A stretch of DNA of 64,000 nucleotides from Candidatus Nitrosomarinus catalina (GCF_002156965.1 NZ_CP021324.1:880681-944680), one strand, 5' to 3'; counted from the first letter of the stretch, positions 8,490 through 17,697 are shown. The notes: generated by a model from the letters alone, not told the origin. Numbers and translations: made by a program.

Positions 8490-9753
8490 AGTAGAAAAAT
8501 CAAAAATTAACGGGGTCATCGACTGTCCCTCAAACAAAAGTTACACACACAGAGGAATTTTCCTAGCATCACTTGCAGGCAACAACAGCAAAGTAGAAAA
8601 TATTTTGATTTCAGCAGATACAAAAGCAACCATTGAAGCATGTAAAAAATTTGGAGCAGTCATCGAAGTAAATGATTCAGCAGTAATTGTGAAAGAACCT
8701 ATCAAAATAGGCTCAACAGTACCGGAAATAAATACAGAGAATTCAGGCACAACCATCAGAATCGCAATAGGAATTGCAAGTTTATTTTCTGAAGAAATTA
8801 CTTTAACAGGAGATGATAGTATTCAAAAAAGACCTATGCAACCATTGTTAGATGCATTAGCAAGTATTGGTGCAAAATGTAGTTCAACAGATGGGAAACC
8901 TCCAGTAAAAATTAAAGGAAGTATTTTAGGAGGAAGCATAAAAATTCCGGGAAATTTATCAAGTCAATTTATTTCATCATTATTAATTTCTGCACCTTTA
9001 ACAAAAAATGGAATTAATCTAACTATTGAAGGAGATTTAGTTTCAAAACCATATCTAGATGCAACAATAGCAACAATGAGGAAATTTGGTGTATCAGTTC
9101 AAACATTAATTCCATATAAAAAATACAACATATCACCACAAATTTATAAAAATACAACATTCAATGTTCCAATAGATTTTTCAAGTTTAGCTTTACTTCT
9201 TTCTTTTACTGTACTTAATGGAGAAGATGTAACAATCAAAGGCAGTATGGGCAATCTACCTCAAGGAGATGAAGCATTCATTGACTTCTTAGAACAATTA
9301 GGAGTTGCAATAACAATTAATGAAGACGAGATTAAAATTAAATCACCTAAAAAATTAACTGGAGGAATTTTTGATTTACGAAATTCTCCAGATCTCCTTC
9401 CACCACTAGCAATTTTATCACTAATGTCATCAGAACCAATTCAGATTGTAAATGTAAAACATGCAAGATTAAAAGAGACCGATCGAATTTCAATACTTGC
9501 AAGAGAATTACCAAAGATAGGAATTATTGTTGAAGAAAAAGAAGATGGCTTAATTTTGAAACCGTCAGATAATTTAACAGGAGCCAAATTAGATTCAGAA
9601 AACGATCATAGATTATTCATGGCATTTTGTATTGCAGGAACTCATATTGGAAATTGCACAGTTACAGATTCAGAATCAGTTCAAGTCTCATATCCAAATT
9701 TCATACAAGAAATGAACAGATTAGGCGCAAAAATCGACATTGTAAAGTCATAA
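8479..9753 (+). CDS. aroA: 3-phosphoshikimate 1-carboxyvinyltransferase (EPSP synthase)
   Basis: A 424-residue EPSP synthase. The substrate motif DCPSNKSYTHR is at the N-terminus, NSGTTIRI near 90, and LKETDRISILARELPKIG towards the C-terminus. It transfers enolpyruvate from PEP to shikimate 3-phosphate. The start codon lies inside the shikimate kinase gene (11-bp overlap), so the two are probably translationally coupled. The length and domain order are normal. Confidence 0.95.
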   Translation: MNCKVEKSKINGVIDCPSNKSYTHRGIFLASLAGNNSKVENILISADTKATIEACKKFGAVIEVNDSAVIVKEPIKIGSTVPEINTENSGTTIRIAIGIASLFSEEITLTGDDSIQKRPMQPLLDALASIGAKCSSTDGKPPVKIKGSILGGSIKIPGNLSSQFISSLLISAPLTKNGINLTIEGDLVSKPYLDATIATMRKFGVSVQTLIPYKKYNISPQIYKNTTFNVPIDFSSLALLLSFTVLNGEDVTIKGSMGNLPQGDEAFIDFLEQLGVAITINEDEIKIKSPKKLTGGIFDLRNSPDLLPPLAILSLMSSEPIQIVNVKHARLKETDRISILARELPKIGIIVEEKEDGLILKPSDNLTGAKLDSENDHRLFMAFCIAGTHIGNCTVTDSESVQVSYPNFIQEMNRLGAKIDIVKS

Positions 9754-9841
9754 ATCAAAAAACTAGCAAGATAAGCAAAAATCACAATTTTTACCAATTA
9801 TCACAAATTTACCAAGGAGAATTCCTGTAAAACCACGAGGA

Positions 9842-9850
9842 ATTATAAAC
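9842..9850 (+). promoter_or_regulatory. TATA box for aroC
   Basis: ATTATAAAC is centred about 23 bp upstream of the aroC ATG. The 115-bp gap after aroA therefore probably carries a second, internal promoter for the aroC-tyrA half of the cluster, giving a nearly leaderless transcript. Confidence 0.45.
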
Positions 9851-9868
9851 ATCATTTAACTAGATAGT

Positions 9869-10966
9869 ATGTTGCCGGGAAGTTCTATTGGTCAGCGTCT
9901 AGTTTTGACAAGTTTTGGAGAAAGTCATGGAAGATCAATTGGTGCAGTTTTAGATGGATGTCCTGCAGGATTAGAAATTGATGAAAAAGAAATTCAAGAA
10001 ATGCTTGATTTAAGAAAACCAGGTCAAAATATTATTTCAACTCAAAGAAAAGAAGGAGATGTTGTAGAAATTGTTTCAGGAGTTTTTAGAGGATTTACAA
10101 CGGGTGCACCAATTACCATGTTAATTTGGAATGCAGATCAAAAATCAAAAGATTATGAAAATTTGAAAACAAAATTAAGACCAGGTCATTCAGATTATCC
10201 TGCAATGATGAAGTATAATCAATTTAATGATCATAGAGGAGGAGGCAGATTTTCAGGAAGGTTAACTGCAACACATGTAATGGGAGGAGCAATAGCAAGA
10301 AAATTACTAAAGAAAACACTAGGAATTAAAATCAATTCATTTACAACACAGATAGGAAAAATAAAGATGGAAAAAGAATTCAATGAAAAAATGTCAAAAT
10401 TAATTTATAAAAATGAAGTAAGATGTCCTGAAGAAAAAACAGCAAAAAAAATGAGAGAGTCAATTCTAGATGCAAAGAAAAAAGGAGATTCTTTAGGGGG
10501 AATTATTGAATCAATTTCAACAAACGTACCAGTAGGATTAGGAGAACCAATTTTTAGTTCATTAGAATCAGATTTGAGTAAAGCAATTTTTTCAATCCCA
10601 TCAGTAAAAGGAATAGAATTTGGTTCAGGTTTTAGAGGCTCAGAATTATTTGGTTCAGAAAATAATGATTTGTATGCAATGAAAAGAGGAAAAATTGTAA
10701 CAAAGACAAACAACTCAGGAGGAATCTTAGGGGGAATTTCTAATGGAATGCCAATTACAATGAGAATTGCATTTAAACCAGCATCATCAATTGCTCAAAA
10801 ACAAGATACAGTAGATATCAAAAATAAAAAAGATGCAATTTTACAAGTTAAAGGCAGACATGATCCATGTGTAGTACCAAGAGCTGCACCAGTTGTCGAT
10901 TCATTAGTTGCTCTAACCATTGCAGATCATGCACTGATCACAGGTACAATTAAACCAAGTTTATAA
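9869..10966 (+). CDS. aroC: Chorismate synthase
   Basis: A 365-residue protein with chorismate synthase signatures: SFGESHGRSIGAVLDGCPAG at the N-terminus, the DHRGGGRFSGRLTA flavin and phosphate region near 120-133, and KGRHDPCVVPRA near the C-terminus. It converts EPSP to chorismate and needs reduced FMN. It probably has its own promoter and is followed after 4 bp by the chorismate mutase-aminotransferase fusion. Confidence 0.96.
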   Translation: MLPGSSIGQRLVLTSFGESHGRSIGAVLDGCPAGLEIDEKEIQEMLDLRKPGQNIISTQRKEGDVVEIVSGVFRGFTTGAPITMLIWNADQKSKDYENLKTKLRPGHSDYPAMMKYNQFNDHRGGGRFSGRLTATHVMGGAIARKLLKKTLGIKINSFTTQIGKIKMEKEFNEKMSKLIYKNEVRCPEEKTAKKMRESILDAKKKGDSLGGIIESISTNVPVGLGEPIFSSLESDLSKAIFSIPSVKGIEFGSGFRGSELFGSENNDLYAMKRGKIVTKTNNSGGILGGISNGMPITMRIAFKPASSIAQKQDTVDIKNKKDAILQVKGRHDPCVVPRAAPVVDSLVALTIADHALITGTIKPSL

Positions 10967-10970
10967 AAAA

Positions 10971-12341
10971 ATGTCAGACATTAATGAACTTCGAAATGAA
11001 ATGGATGCAGTAACATTAGAAATGATCAATTTACTCAAAACTCGAACAGATATTGCAAAACAAATTGGAGAAGTCAAAAAAAGTATTGGAAAAGGAGTTG
11101 CAGATGAAGAACGTGAAGAGAATTTACGTAGAAAAATCATGAAAGTGACTCAAGAAATAGGATTAGATGAAACATTGGCATCAAAATTTTTGAATTTTTT
11201 ATTAAATGAATCAATCAAAGTTCAATCAGAAAATAAACAAACACATCTTTCAATATTTCTAAAAGCGAAATCACTAGAACAAGAAGGCAAAAAAATTATA
11301 CATATGGAAGTGGGAGAACCAGATTTCTTACCACCAGAAATTGTTAAAAAATCATTGTCAGAAGTTTTTGATGAAGGGTTTATGAAATACGGGCAAGCAA
11401 GAGGAATGCCAAAATTTAGAGAAGCACTTGCAAAATATGTTTCACAAAAATTCAACGTAGAAATTACTCAAGAAAATATTATTGTTAGTCCAGGCGCAAG
11501 ATTTTCAATTTTTTCAGCAATCAGCACATTACTTAATCCAGGGGATGAAATGATTGTTATTGAACCATCATGGCCAGCATACAAAGATTGTGCATTAAAT
11601 TCAGGAATTAAAGTTAGGACAATAAATACAACATTAGAGAAAAAATGGGAACCATCCGTTGAAGAAATTAAAAATGCAATTAATTCAAATACAAAAATGA
11701 TTGTTCTTAACTATCCAAATAATCCAACAGGAAAAATACTACCAGAAAAATTACAAGATGACATCATAAATTTAGCAAAGGAAAATGATCTCTATGTTTT
11801 AAGTGATGAAATTTATTCGCAATATGCAAAAAATAATTGGAAGAGTATTCTAAGTTATGATTATGAAAAAAGCATAGTCACACAATCATTTTCCAAATCA
11901 CATGCAATGACAGGTTTTAGAGTAGGTTATGCAATCACATCAAAAAAAATTATAGAAAAAATGGTCAAATTAGAAGCACTCTGTTTAACAAATGTATCAG
12001 AACCAATTCAATATGTTGCTATGAAAGCATTAGAATCAGATACATCAAGTAATTCAAAATTAATTCAAAGTAGATTAGATATGCTAACAGAAAAAGCAAA
12101 TGAAATGGGACTAGAATTTATGATTCCAGATGGGGCAATGTACATTTTTGCAAAAATCAATCAAAAGGACTTTGACGGGGTCAAATTTGCCAACAATTCA
12201 TTAGAAAAAGGGATAGCAATAGCCCCAGGAGAAGGATTTGGAAATTATAAGAATTTCATTAGAATATCTGCATGTCAAGATGAGAAAACACTAATGGAAG
12301 GAATGCATATACTAGGCAATATTATGAGTGATATACAGTGA
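10971..12341 (+). CDS. Chorismate mutase fused to class I aminotransferase
   Basis: A 456-residue two-domain protein. Residues 1 to about 85 are an AroQ-type all-helical chorismate mutase (INELRNEMDAVTLEMINLLKTRTDIAKQIGEVK). From about residue 95 it is a fold-type I PLP aminotransferase with EVGEPDF, NYPNNPTG, SDEIYSQY and the PLP lysine region QSFSKSHAMTGFRVGY. Chorismate would become prephenate, which the second domain could transaminate to arogenate, or the domain could act on phenylpyruvate or hydroxyphenylpyruvate. It overlaps tyrA by 4 bp. Substrate order is inferred from the fusion and position, not shown by sequence. Confidence 0.88.
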   Translation: MSDINELRNEMDAVTLEMINLLKTRTDIAKQIGEVKKSIGKGVADEEREENLRRKIMKVTQEIGLDETLASKFLNFLLNESIKVQSENKQTHLSIFLKAKSLEQEGKKIIHMEVGEPDFLPPEIVKKSLSEVFDEGFMKYGQARGMPKFREALAKYVSQKFNVEITQENIIVSPGARFSIFSAISTLLNPGDEMIVIEPSWPAYKDCALNSGIKVRTINTTLEKKWEPSVEEIKNAINSNTKMIVLNYPNNPTGKILPEKLQDDIINLAKENDLYVLSDEIYSQYAKNNWKSILSYDYEKSIVTQSFSKSHAMTGFRVGYAITSKKIIEKMVKLEALCLTNVSEPIQYVAMKALESDTSSNSKLIQSRLDMLTEKANEMGLEFMIPDGAMYIFAKINQKDFDGVKFANNSLEKGIAIAPGEGFGNYKNFIRISACQDEKTLMEGMHILGNIMSDIQ

Positions 12342-13189
12342 AAAAACTAACAGTAATTGGTGCAGGTGGACAAATGGGTCGATGGTTCACAAAGTATTTT
12401 GCAGGTTCAGATTTTGAAGTTACAGGATATGACACTGAAACCAATAGTTTTGGTAAAGACATACTAGTATCAGAATCATTAGTGGGTGCAATTCTAAAAG
12501 CAGATTACGTAGTACTATGTACGCCAACAAGACGAACACCAGAAATTATCAGATTAATTGCAAAAGAAATGAAAAAAGGAACATATCTAATTGAAATTTC
12601 TTCAGAAAAATCTAAAGTAGTATCATCATTATCAAAAATGCCAGATAAAATAAATCCAATTTGTATTCATCCAATGTTTGGTCCAGGAATAAAAACAATA
12701 AAAAATCAAAACATAATTTCGGTACCGATTAAAGATGCAAAAAAAGAATTAACAGTAGCTAAGACTTTGTTTGAAGGAGCTAACTTTGTCACAATAGATG
12801 CAATTGAACATGATAAAAAAATTGCAGTGATTTTAGGTTTAACTCATCTAATGAATTTAGTTTTTGCAAACATAATTTCTAAAGACGAGAAAATGTTATT
12901 GACAGAGAAAATGTCTGGCACCACATTTAGAGTTCAAAAAACATTAGCAGAGAGCATCATGACAGAAACACCAGAATTAATTGAAACAATAATTGCAAAT
13001 CCTGAAATTAGAAGAGTAGCTGAAGAATTATGGAAAGATATCGGAAGATTACTTACATCCGTACAAGAATCAAAAACAGAGGAAGTCATAGAATATATTA
13101 AAAATTGTCAAGAGAGACTTTCAAAACATACTGACCTTGATGAGTCATACAAAAAACTCTCAAAGATGGTCAAATCAGTTGAAAAATAA
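12338..13189 (+). CDS. tyrA: Prephenate/arogenate dehydrogenase
   Basis: A 283-residue TyrA-family protein. The N-terminal Rossmann motif is GAGGQMGRW, followed by CTPTRRTPEI, and HPMFGPG marks the prephenate dehydrogenase catalytic region near 108. The helical dimerisation domain follows. It makes the tyrosine precursor. The start is GTG at 12338, overlapping the fusion gene stop as GTGA. No separate prephenate dehydratase lies in the window, so the phenylalanine branch is encoded elsewhere. Confidence 0.92.
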   Translation: MKKLTVIGAGGQMGRWFTKYFAGSDFEVTGYDTETNSFGKDILVSESLVGAILKADYVVLCTPTRRTPEIIRLIAKEMKKGTYLIEISSEKSKVVSSLSKMPDKINPICIHPMFGPGIKTIKNQNIISVPIKDAKKELTVAKTLFEGANFVTIDAIEHDKKIAVILGLTHLMNLVFANIISKDEKMLLTEKMSGTTFRVQKTLAESIMTETPELIETIIANPEIRRVAEELWKDIGRLLTSVQESKTEEVIEYIKNCQERLSKHTDLDESYKKLSKMVKSVEK

Positions 13190-13192
13190 ATA

Positions 13193-13597
13193 ATGCGTTC
13201 AACAAGAATAGTTACATCTTTTATTAAATATAATGATCAAATTTTAATTCTAAAAAGAAGTGAAAAAGTAAGATCAATGAAAGGATTATGGTCAGGAGTT
13301 AGCGGAATAATTGAAAATAATGAAAATCCGATAGATAGAGCAAAAATTGAAATTTTTGAAGAAGTAGGAATTAAAGAAAAAGAAATCAAATTAGTTAAGA
13401 AATTAGAGAAAATGAAAATACAGTCACAACAATATAAAAATCACGAATGGGAAATTTTTCCATTTTTATTTGAAACAAAAAATGACAATATTAAATTAAA
13501 TTGGGAAAATTCAGAATTTAAATGGATTCAACCTAAAGAATTAAAGAACTATCAAACGGTTCCCAGTCTTGAAAAAATACTAGTCAATTTGTTGTAA
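13193..13597 (+). CDS. NUDIX hydrolase
   Basis: A 134-residue protein with a NUDIX box at about residues 38-60. G, the first E and EEVGI are all present, but the usual RE pair reads IE, so the Arg is replaced by Ile. NUDIX enzymes hydrolyse nucleoside diphosphates linked to another moiety; the substrate here is unknown. It sits 3 bp after tyrA and probably shares its transcript. Its 3' end overlaps the convergent thiC gene by 18 bp. Confidence 0.82.
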   Translation: MRSTRIVTSFIKYNDQILILKRSEKVRSMKGLWSGVSGIIENNENPIDRAKIEIFEEVGIKEKEIKLVKKLEKMKIQSQQYKNHEWEIFPFLFETKNDNIKLNWENSEFKWIQPKELKNYQTVPSLEKILVNLL

Positions 13598-14908
13598 GTT
13601 TTCATTTTCTTTATCATATTTTTTTTGTTGAGGCAACATCATGTACACACATGCACCACCACACATAGTACACGGAACATTATTTCCAGGATGCTGACCT
13701 GTTCTAGAATGAATTTTTGCTGCCTCTTCTGGATCAATAGATAAAGCAAGCTGTTTTTCCCAATCCAATGTTCGTCTAGCTTCAGTCATCTCCATATCCC
13801 ATTTGATTGCTTTATCTCGCATTTTTACAAGATCACCAGCATGAGCTGCAATTCTATATGCAATTAATCCAGCTTTGACTTCTTCAGCATTAGGTAACGC
13901 CAAATGTTCAGAAGGTGTGAGATAGCATAAAAGATCTACACCTTCGCTTGCAGAAACTGCAGCACCAATGGCACTTGCAATATGATCATGTCCAGATGCA
14001 ATATCAGTGACTAAAGGACCAAGAACATAGTATGGAACATCACCAATTAGAGATTTAGCTAATCGAACATTTGCAGCTACTTCATTTAATGGGACATGAC
14101 CTGGACCCTCAACCATTACCTGAATATCATTTTCATGAGCTCGCTTTGTTAATTGAGAGATATTGATCATTTCCTGCACCTGTAATTCATCATGTGAATC
14201 TAAAATAGAGCCAGGTCTCAATGCATCTCCAAGACTAAATGTGACATCATATTTTTTGGCAATTTCCATCATGTAGTCATAATGAGTAATGTAAGGATTT
14301 TCTTTATCATGTTTTAACATCCAAGCAGCAGTTATTGTTCCACCTTTACTAACAACACCACCATATCTTTGAACTTTAAGAATTCTTTTTGCAATATCTT
14401 TAGTAATTCCACAATGAACAGTAGTATAGTCAACCCCATCTTTTGCATTATTTTCAAATGCTTTGATATAATCATCTTCAGTTAAATTCAGAGGATTTTT
14501 GTGAACTTCAACACCATAGTTGTAAGCTTCGTAAATAGGAACAGTTCCAAAAGTAATTGGGGCATTATCCATCAAGGTTTGACGAATTTTTTTGACATCA
14601 CCACCATCACTGAGATCCATCATTGTATCAGCATGATATTTTATTGCAACTTTAGCTTTTTCAATTTCTTCATTCAAATTCACATTCAGGGTGGAAGTTC
14701 CAATATTGACATTGACTTTAGTTTTTAATCCTTTACCAATTCCAACATTATGGATTTTTTGAGGTCTAACATTGTTACTAGGAATAATGATTGAACCTCT
14801 AGCGATTTTTGGAATTAACCAGTCAAGAGAAACGTCCTCATCTTTTGCAACTTGTTTCATTTCATCAGTTGCAATTCCACGACGAGCAGAAGTCATTTGA
14901 GTAGCCAT
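13580..14908 (-). CDS. thiC: Phosphomethylpyrimidine synthase ThiC
   Basis: A 442-residue radical SAM enzyme that rearranges aminoimidazole ribotide to HMP phosphate for thiamine synthesis. GPGHVPLNEV, AIGAAVSASEGVD and the C-terminal cluster motif CTMCGGAC (C413, C416, C420) are present. The spacing is CX2CX3C, the shorter form I recall from archaeal ThiC, versus CX2CX4C in E. coli. A TATA-like TTTAAAT lies about 25 bp upstream of the ATG, so the transcript is probably leaderless with no room for a TPP riboswitch. An inverted repeat sits just upstream of the TATA. Confidence 0.95.
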   Translation of the reverse strand: MATQMTSARRGIATDEMKQVAKDEDVSLDWLIPKIARGSIIIPSNNVRPQKIHNVGIGKGLKTKVNVNIGTSTLNVNLNEEIEKAKVAIKYHADTMMDLSDGGDVKKIRQTLMDNAPITFGTVPIYEAYNYGVEVHKNPLNLTEDDYIKAFENNAKDGVDYTTVHCGITKDIAKRILKVQRYGGVVSKGGTITAAWMLKHDKENPYITHYDYMMEIAKKYDVTFSLGDALRPGSILDSHDELQVQEMINISQLTKRAHENDIQVMVEGPGHVPLNEVAANVRLAKSLIGDVPYYVLGPLVTDIASGHDHIASAIGAAVSASEGVDLLCYLTPSEHLALPNAEEVKAGLIAYRIAAHAGDLVKMRDKAIKWDMEMTEARRTLDWEKQLALSIDPEEAAKIHSRTGQHPGNNVPCTMCGGACVYMMLPQQKKYDKENENLQQID

Positions 14909-14935
14909 GTATCAATCTAGTTTTTACCTGATTTA

Positions 14936-14961
14936 AACAATCGTGAAAAAAAATGATTGTT
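14936..14961. promoter_or_regulatory. Inverted repeat upstream of thiC, candidate operator
   Basis: AACAATC (14936-14942) and GATTGTT (14955-14961) form a perfect 7-bp inverted repeat with a 12-bp spacer. It abuts the thiC TATA-like element (14931-14937) on its upstream side, a place where archaeal regulators bind. A thiamine-responsive regulator such as the ThiR class is a possible partner, by inference only. Confidence 0.4.
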
Positions 14962-15034
14962 TTGATCGCATTTCAAGTTAGCACTATATTAAGAAAAATT
15001 TCATGTTTAAATTCAAAAAAACTCGATTAAGGTT

Positions 15035-15133
15035 ATGAAAATAATTAGAGAATGCATGCATTGTGGAAAAGAATTTCAAAGTATGAGAGACGAATTTTGT
15101 TCCTTTGATTGTGTTACTCAATCCACATCTTAG
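15035..15133 (+). CDS. Cys-rich microprotein (32 residues)
   Basis: A short frame from ATG 15035 to TAG 15131-15133. It encodes two Cys pairs, CMHC near residue 7 and CSFDC near residue 22, the layout of a minimal zinc finger. It lies between thiC and two other small proteins and overlaps the end of the convergent gene by 4 bp. Four well-placed cysteines in a 32-residue frame make coding likely but unproven. Function unknown. Confidence 0.5.
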   Translation: MKIIRECMHCGKEFQSMRDEFCSFDCVTQSTS

Positions 15134-15351
15134 AATAAAAAAAGATTTTTTTCTATCAGCCTCTTTTCAGACCTAATCTGAGTAATTCTCCTGACAATAG
15201 GCTCTACAAGTCTTTCCAAATCATCAGAGCCAGAAAAATTTTGGCGTATTTCAAGAATCCTTTGGAGCAATTCAATTTCAGCAGTAATCAAATGTTTATA
15301 ATTATCAAATTGTTCAAGGGTAGATTTTTGATGATCAGTTTTAGAATCCAT
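15130..15351 (-). CDS. Small helical protein, unknown
   Basis: About 73 residues from ATG 15351. A TTG six codons earlier (15369) is the alternative. I prefer the ATG because it overlaps the stop of the upstream zinc-ribbon gene as TAATG, a coupling arrangement. The protein is charged and helical (TAEIELLQRILEIRQNF, LERLVEPIVRRITQIRSEK), probably a coiled coil. No known domain is recognised. Confidence 0.6.
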   Translation of the reverse strand: MDSKTDHQKSTLEQFDNYKHLITAEIELLQRILEIRQNFSGSDDLERLVEPIVRRITQIRSEKRLIEKNLFLF

Positions 15352-15542
15352 TATCGGGGAGGACTCCAACTTTCTTCCATATCATCATCAATGTTTTGAG
15401 AAACAAAATATTTTTTTCCACATTTAAAACACTGCCAAAGAAATTTTCCATCCTTTTTTTCCTGATATTGCATTGGAAGTAAACAATTAGTACATTGTAA
15501 TTGATCAGGGACACCATCATCAATCATAGGAATTTTACTCAC
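15351..15542 (-). CDS. Zinc-ribbon protein
   Basis: A 63-residue protein with CTNC (about residues 17-20) and CFKCGKKYF (about 38-46), two CXXC knuckles forming a classic zinc ribbon, with an acidic C-terminus. Such small ribbons often assist transcription or translation, but nothing fixes its partner. It is coupled to the small helical protein downstream by a one-base stop-start overlap. Confidence 0.7.
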   Translation of the reverse strand: MSKIPMIDDGVPDQLQCTNCLLPMQYQEKKDGKFLWQCFKCGKKYFVSQNIDDDMEESWSPPR

Positions 15543-15642
15543 ATTATAAAAAAATCATTCAAGTATAAAATAGATGATATAATTTTAAATGGAAATTATC
15601 AAATATGGAAAAATAGATTAGTGTTAAAAATTAGTAAATGAT

Positions 15643-16950
15643 GTGAATTTATTATCAATAGGAGGTTCAGATCCATCATCAGGTGCAGGCATTCAAAGTG
15701 ACATTAAGACATTTTCAACATTGAATGTGCACGGGTTAACAGTAATTACAGCAATTACAGGACAAAATACATCAAATTTTGGAATGATAGAACCAATATC
15801 AAAGAAAATTTTAGAAAATCAATTAGAATCAGTAATTACAGATTTCAAGATTGATGGAATAAAAATTGGAATGGTGTACAATTCAGAAATAATAAAAACA
15901 ATTTATCAATATCTAAAAAAATTAGATATTCCAATTGTTGTAGATCCAGTAGTAAAATCAACTACAGGAGCAATGTTGATAGAAAAAACAGCCATAGTAG
16001 ATTTTAAAAAATTCATCATTCCTCTTGCGACGATTATTACACCAAACAAATATGAAGCTGAAATTTTAACAAAAACAAAAATTAATTCTAAAAATACGCC
16101 TGAAAAAATTGCCAAAATAATTCAAAAGATGGGAGCAAAAAATGTAATAATTACAGGAGTTGAAAATAAAAATAATAAAATATCAGATTTTGTTTTGGAG
16201 TCAGATAAAAAATATTTTCTTGTTGATGAAAAAATTCCAAAAATTAATCGTGGTAGCGGAAATATTCATTCATCTGTAGCACTATATGGAATTGTGAAAT
16301 ATAAAAAAATTAAAAAATCATTAGAGTTTGCAAAACAAATTACTCTTAATTCAATAAAAAATTCAAAAAAAAGTGGTAAAGGTTTTGAAATTACAAATTT
16401 TGACGAATCAGATGATAAAAAGGTGAAACTTGCAAAAGCGATTAATGAATTTACAAAAATTAAAAATATTTTTGAAAATATTCCAGAATGCCAAACTAAT
16501 TTCGTATTTTCAGAAAATAAACCAAAATCTATTAAAGAAATACTAGGAATTTCAGGAAGAATAGTAAAGGCAGGGGAGAAAATCATAGTTGCAGGAGATT
16601 TAGAATATGGAGGTTCAAAGCATGTGGCAACAGCACTGTTATCGGTAAATAAAAAATATTCAAACATTCAATCAGCAATAAATTTGAAATATAGGGAATC
16701 AACGATTTCTAAAATTAAAAAAATGAAATGGAATACATTTGATTATGATCGAAATAAAGAACCAAAAAAGATCAAAGTAAAAGGCTCCACAATAGCATGG
16801 GGAATTACAAACGCAATTAAAAATTCAAAAAAAACCCCTGACGTAATTTTTCATAAAGGAGATTTTGGAAAGGAACCAATGATAATATTATTTGGAGAAT
16901 CTCCAGAAATAGTAATAAAAAAAATACAGAAATTATTCAAAGAAAGATAA
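15643..16950 (+). CDS. thiDN: Bifunctional HMP-P kinase / thiamine-phosphate synthase (ThiD-ThiN)
   Basis: A 435-residue fusion. Residues 1 to about 245 are ThiD, a ribokinase-like kinase: GGSDPSSGAGIQSDIKTF at the N-terminus, VVDPVVKSTTGAML, TPNKYEAE. Residues about 265-435 match ThiN, which replaces ThiE as thiamine-phosphate synthase in archaea: ISGRIVKAGEKI, GDLEYGGSKHVA, GITNAI. The usual ThiD GTGCTHSA-type loop reads GSGNIHSSVA, so a Cys is missing. The start is GTG at 15643. With thiC close by, both arms needed to make and join the pyrimidine are here; no thiazole gene is. Confidence 0.9.
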   Translation: MNLLSIGGSDPSSGAGIQSDIKTFSTLNVHGLTVITAITGQNTSNFGMIEPISKKILENQLESVITDFKIDGIKIGMVYNSEIIKTIYQYLKKLDIPIVVDPVVKSTTGAMLIEKTAIVDFKKFIIPLATIITPNKYEAEILTKTKINSKNTPEKIAKIIQKMGAKNVIITGVENKNNKISDFVLESDKKYFLVDEKIPKINRGSGNIHSSVALYGIVKYKKIKKSLEFAKQITLNSIKNSKKSGKGFEITNFDESDDKKVKLAKAINEFTKIKNIFENIPECQTNFVFSENKPKSIKEILGISGRIVKAGEKIIVAGDLEYGGSKHVATALLSVNKKYSNIQSAINLKYRESTISKIKKMKWNTFDYDRNKEPKKIKVKGSTIAWGITNAIKNSKKTPDVIFHKGDFGKEPMIILFGESPEIVIKKIQKLFKER

Positions 16951-16992
16951 ATTTATCCTTGAACATAAATACTCAAATTTGAAATAACGTTT

Positions 16993-17697
16993 GTGAAAGC
17001 AGTAATTCTTGCCGGAGGTCTAGGAACAAGATTAAGGCCATTAACCAACAGCAAGCCCAAACCCATGTTGCCAGTAGGGGAAAAACCAATTTTAGAACAT
17101 CTTATAGAATGGACAAAAAAAGGAGGAGTAAAATCAGTAGTTATTTGCGTAAGTTATCTCAGGAAATCAATTGAAGATTATTTTGAAGATGGAAGTAAAT
17201 TTGGAGTTAAAATTGAATATGCAATTTCAAACAAACCATTAGCTACAGCAGGACAACTTAAAACAGCAGAAGAATTTATCGATGATGATTTTGTATGTAT
17301 GTATGGGGACTCAATATTTAATTTTAGTTTAAGAAGTATGATAAAACAACATGTTATGAAGAAATCATTTGTTACAATGAGCTTAAATGAATTTAAAACG
17401 AATTTACCATATGGAGTAATTGAAACTTCTAAAAATGGAAAAGTAGTGAGTTGGAATGAAAAACCAGAAATAAAAGCAAATGTAAACATGGGATGTTATG
17501 TAATGAATCCAAATATTTTTGATTTAATTCCAAAGAACAAGGCATACGGAATGGATGATGTAATAAAAAAAGCAATGAAGAACAAACAAGCAGTGAATAG
17601 TTTTATTACAAAAAAAGGCTTTACAGATATTGGAAATAAGGAATCATACAAACAAGCATGTGACGAATATGAAAAAAGGCAAGAGAAATTAAAATGA
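16993..17697 (+). CDS. Sugar-1-phosphate nucleotidyltransferase
   Basis: A 234-residue nucleotidyltransferase. ILAGGLGTRLRPLTNSKPKP at the N-terminus is the nucleotide-binding signature, YGDSIF near 103 binds metal, and WNEKPE and GCYVMN follow. The length means a catalytic domain only, without a left-handed beta-helix acetyltransferase domain. It could make an NDP-glucose, GDP-mannose or UDP-GlcNAc type sugar. Its 3' end overlaps a GNA1-like acetyltransferase by 4 bp, which favours amino-sugar nucleotides. The start is GTG. Confidence 0.85.
   Translation: MKAVILAGGLGTRLRPLTNSKPKPMLPVGEKPILEHLIEWTKKGGVKSVVICVSYLRKSIEDYFEDGSKFGVKIEYAISNKPLATAGQLKTAEEFIDDDFVCMYGDSIFNFSLRSMIKQHVMKKSFVTMSLNEFKTNLPYGVIETSKNGKVVSWNEKPEIKANVNMGCYVMNPNIFDLIPKNKAYGMDDVIKKAMKNKQAVNSFITKKGFTDIGNKESYKQACDEYEKRQEKLK

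Noticed and set aside
14909..15034. TPP riboswitch upstream of thiC
   Set aside because: The TATA box is about 25 bp from the ATG and no CUGAGA/ACCUGAUCUGG-type core is present.
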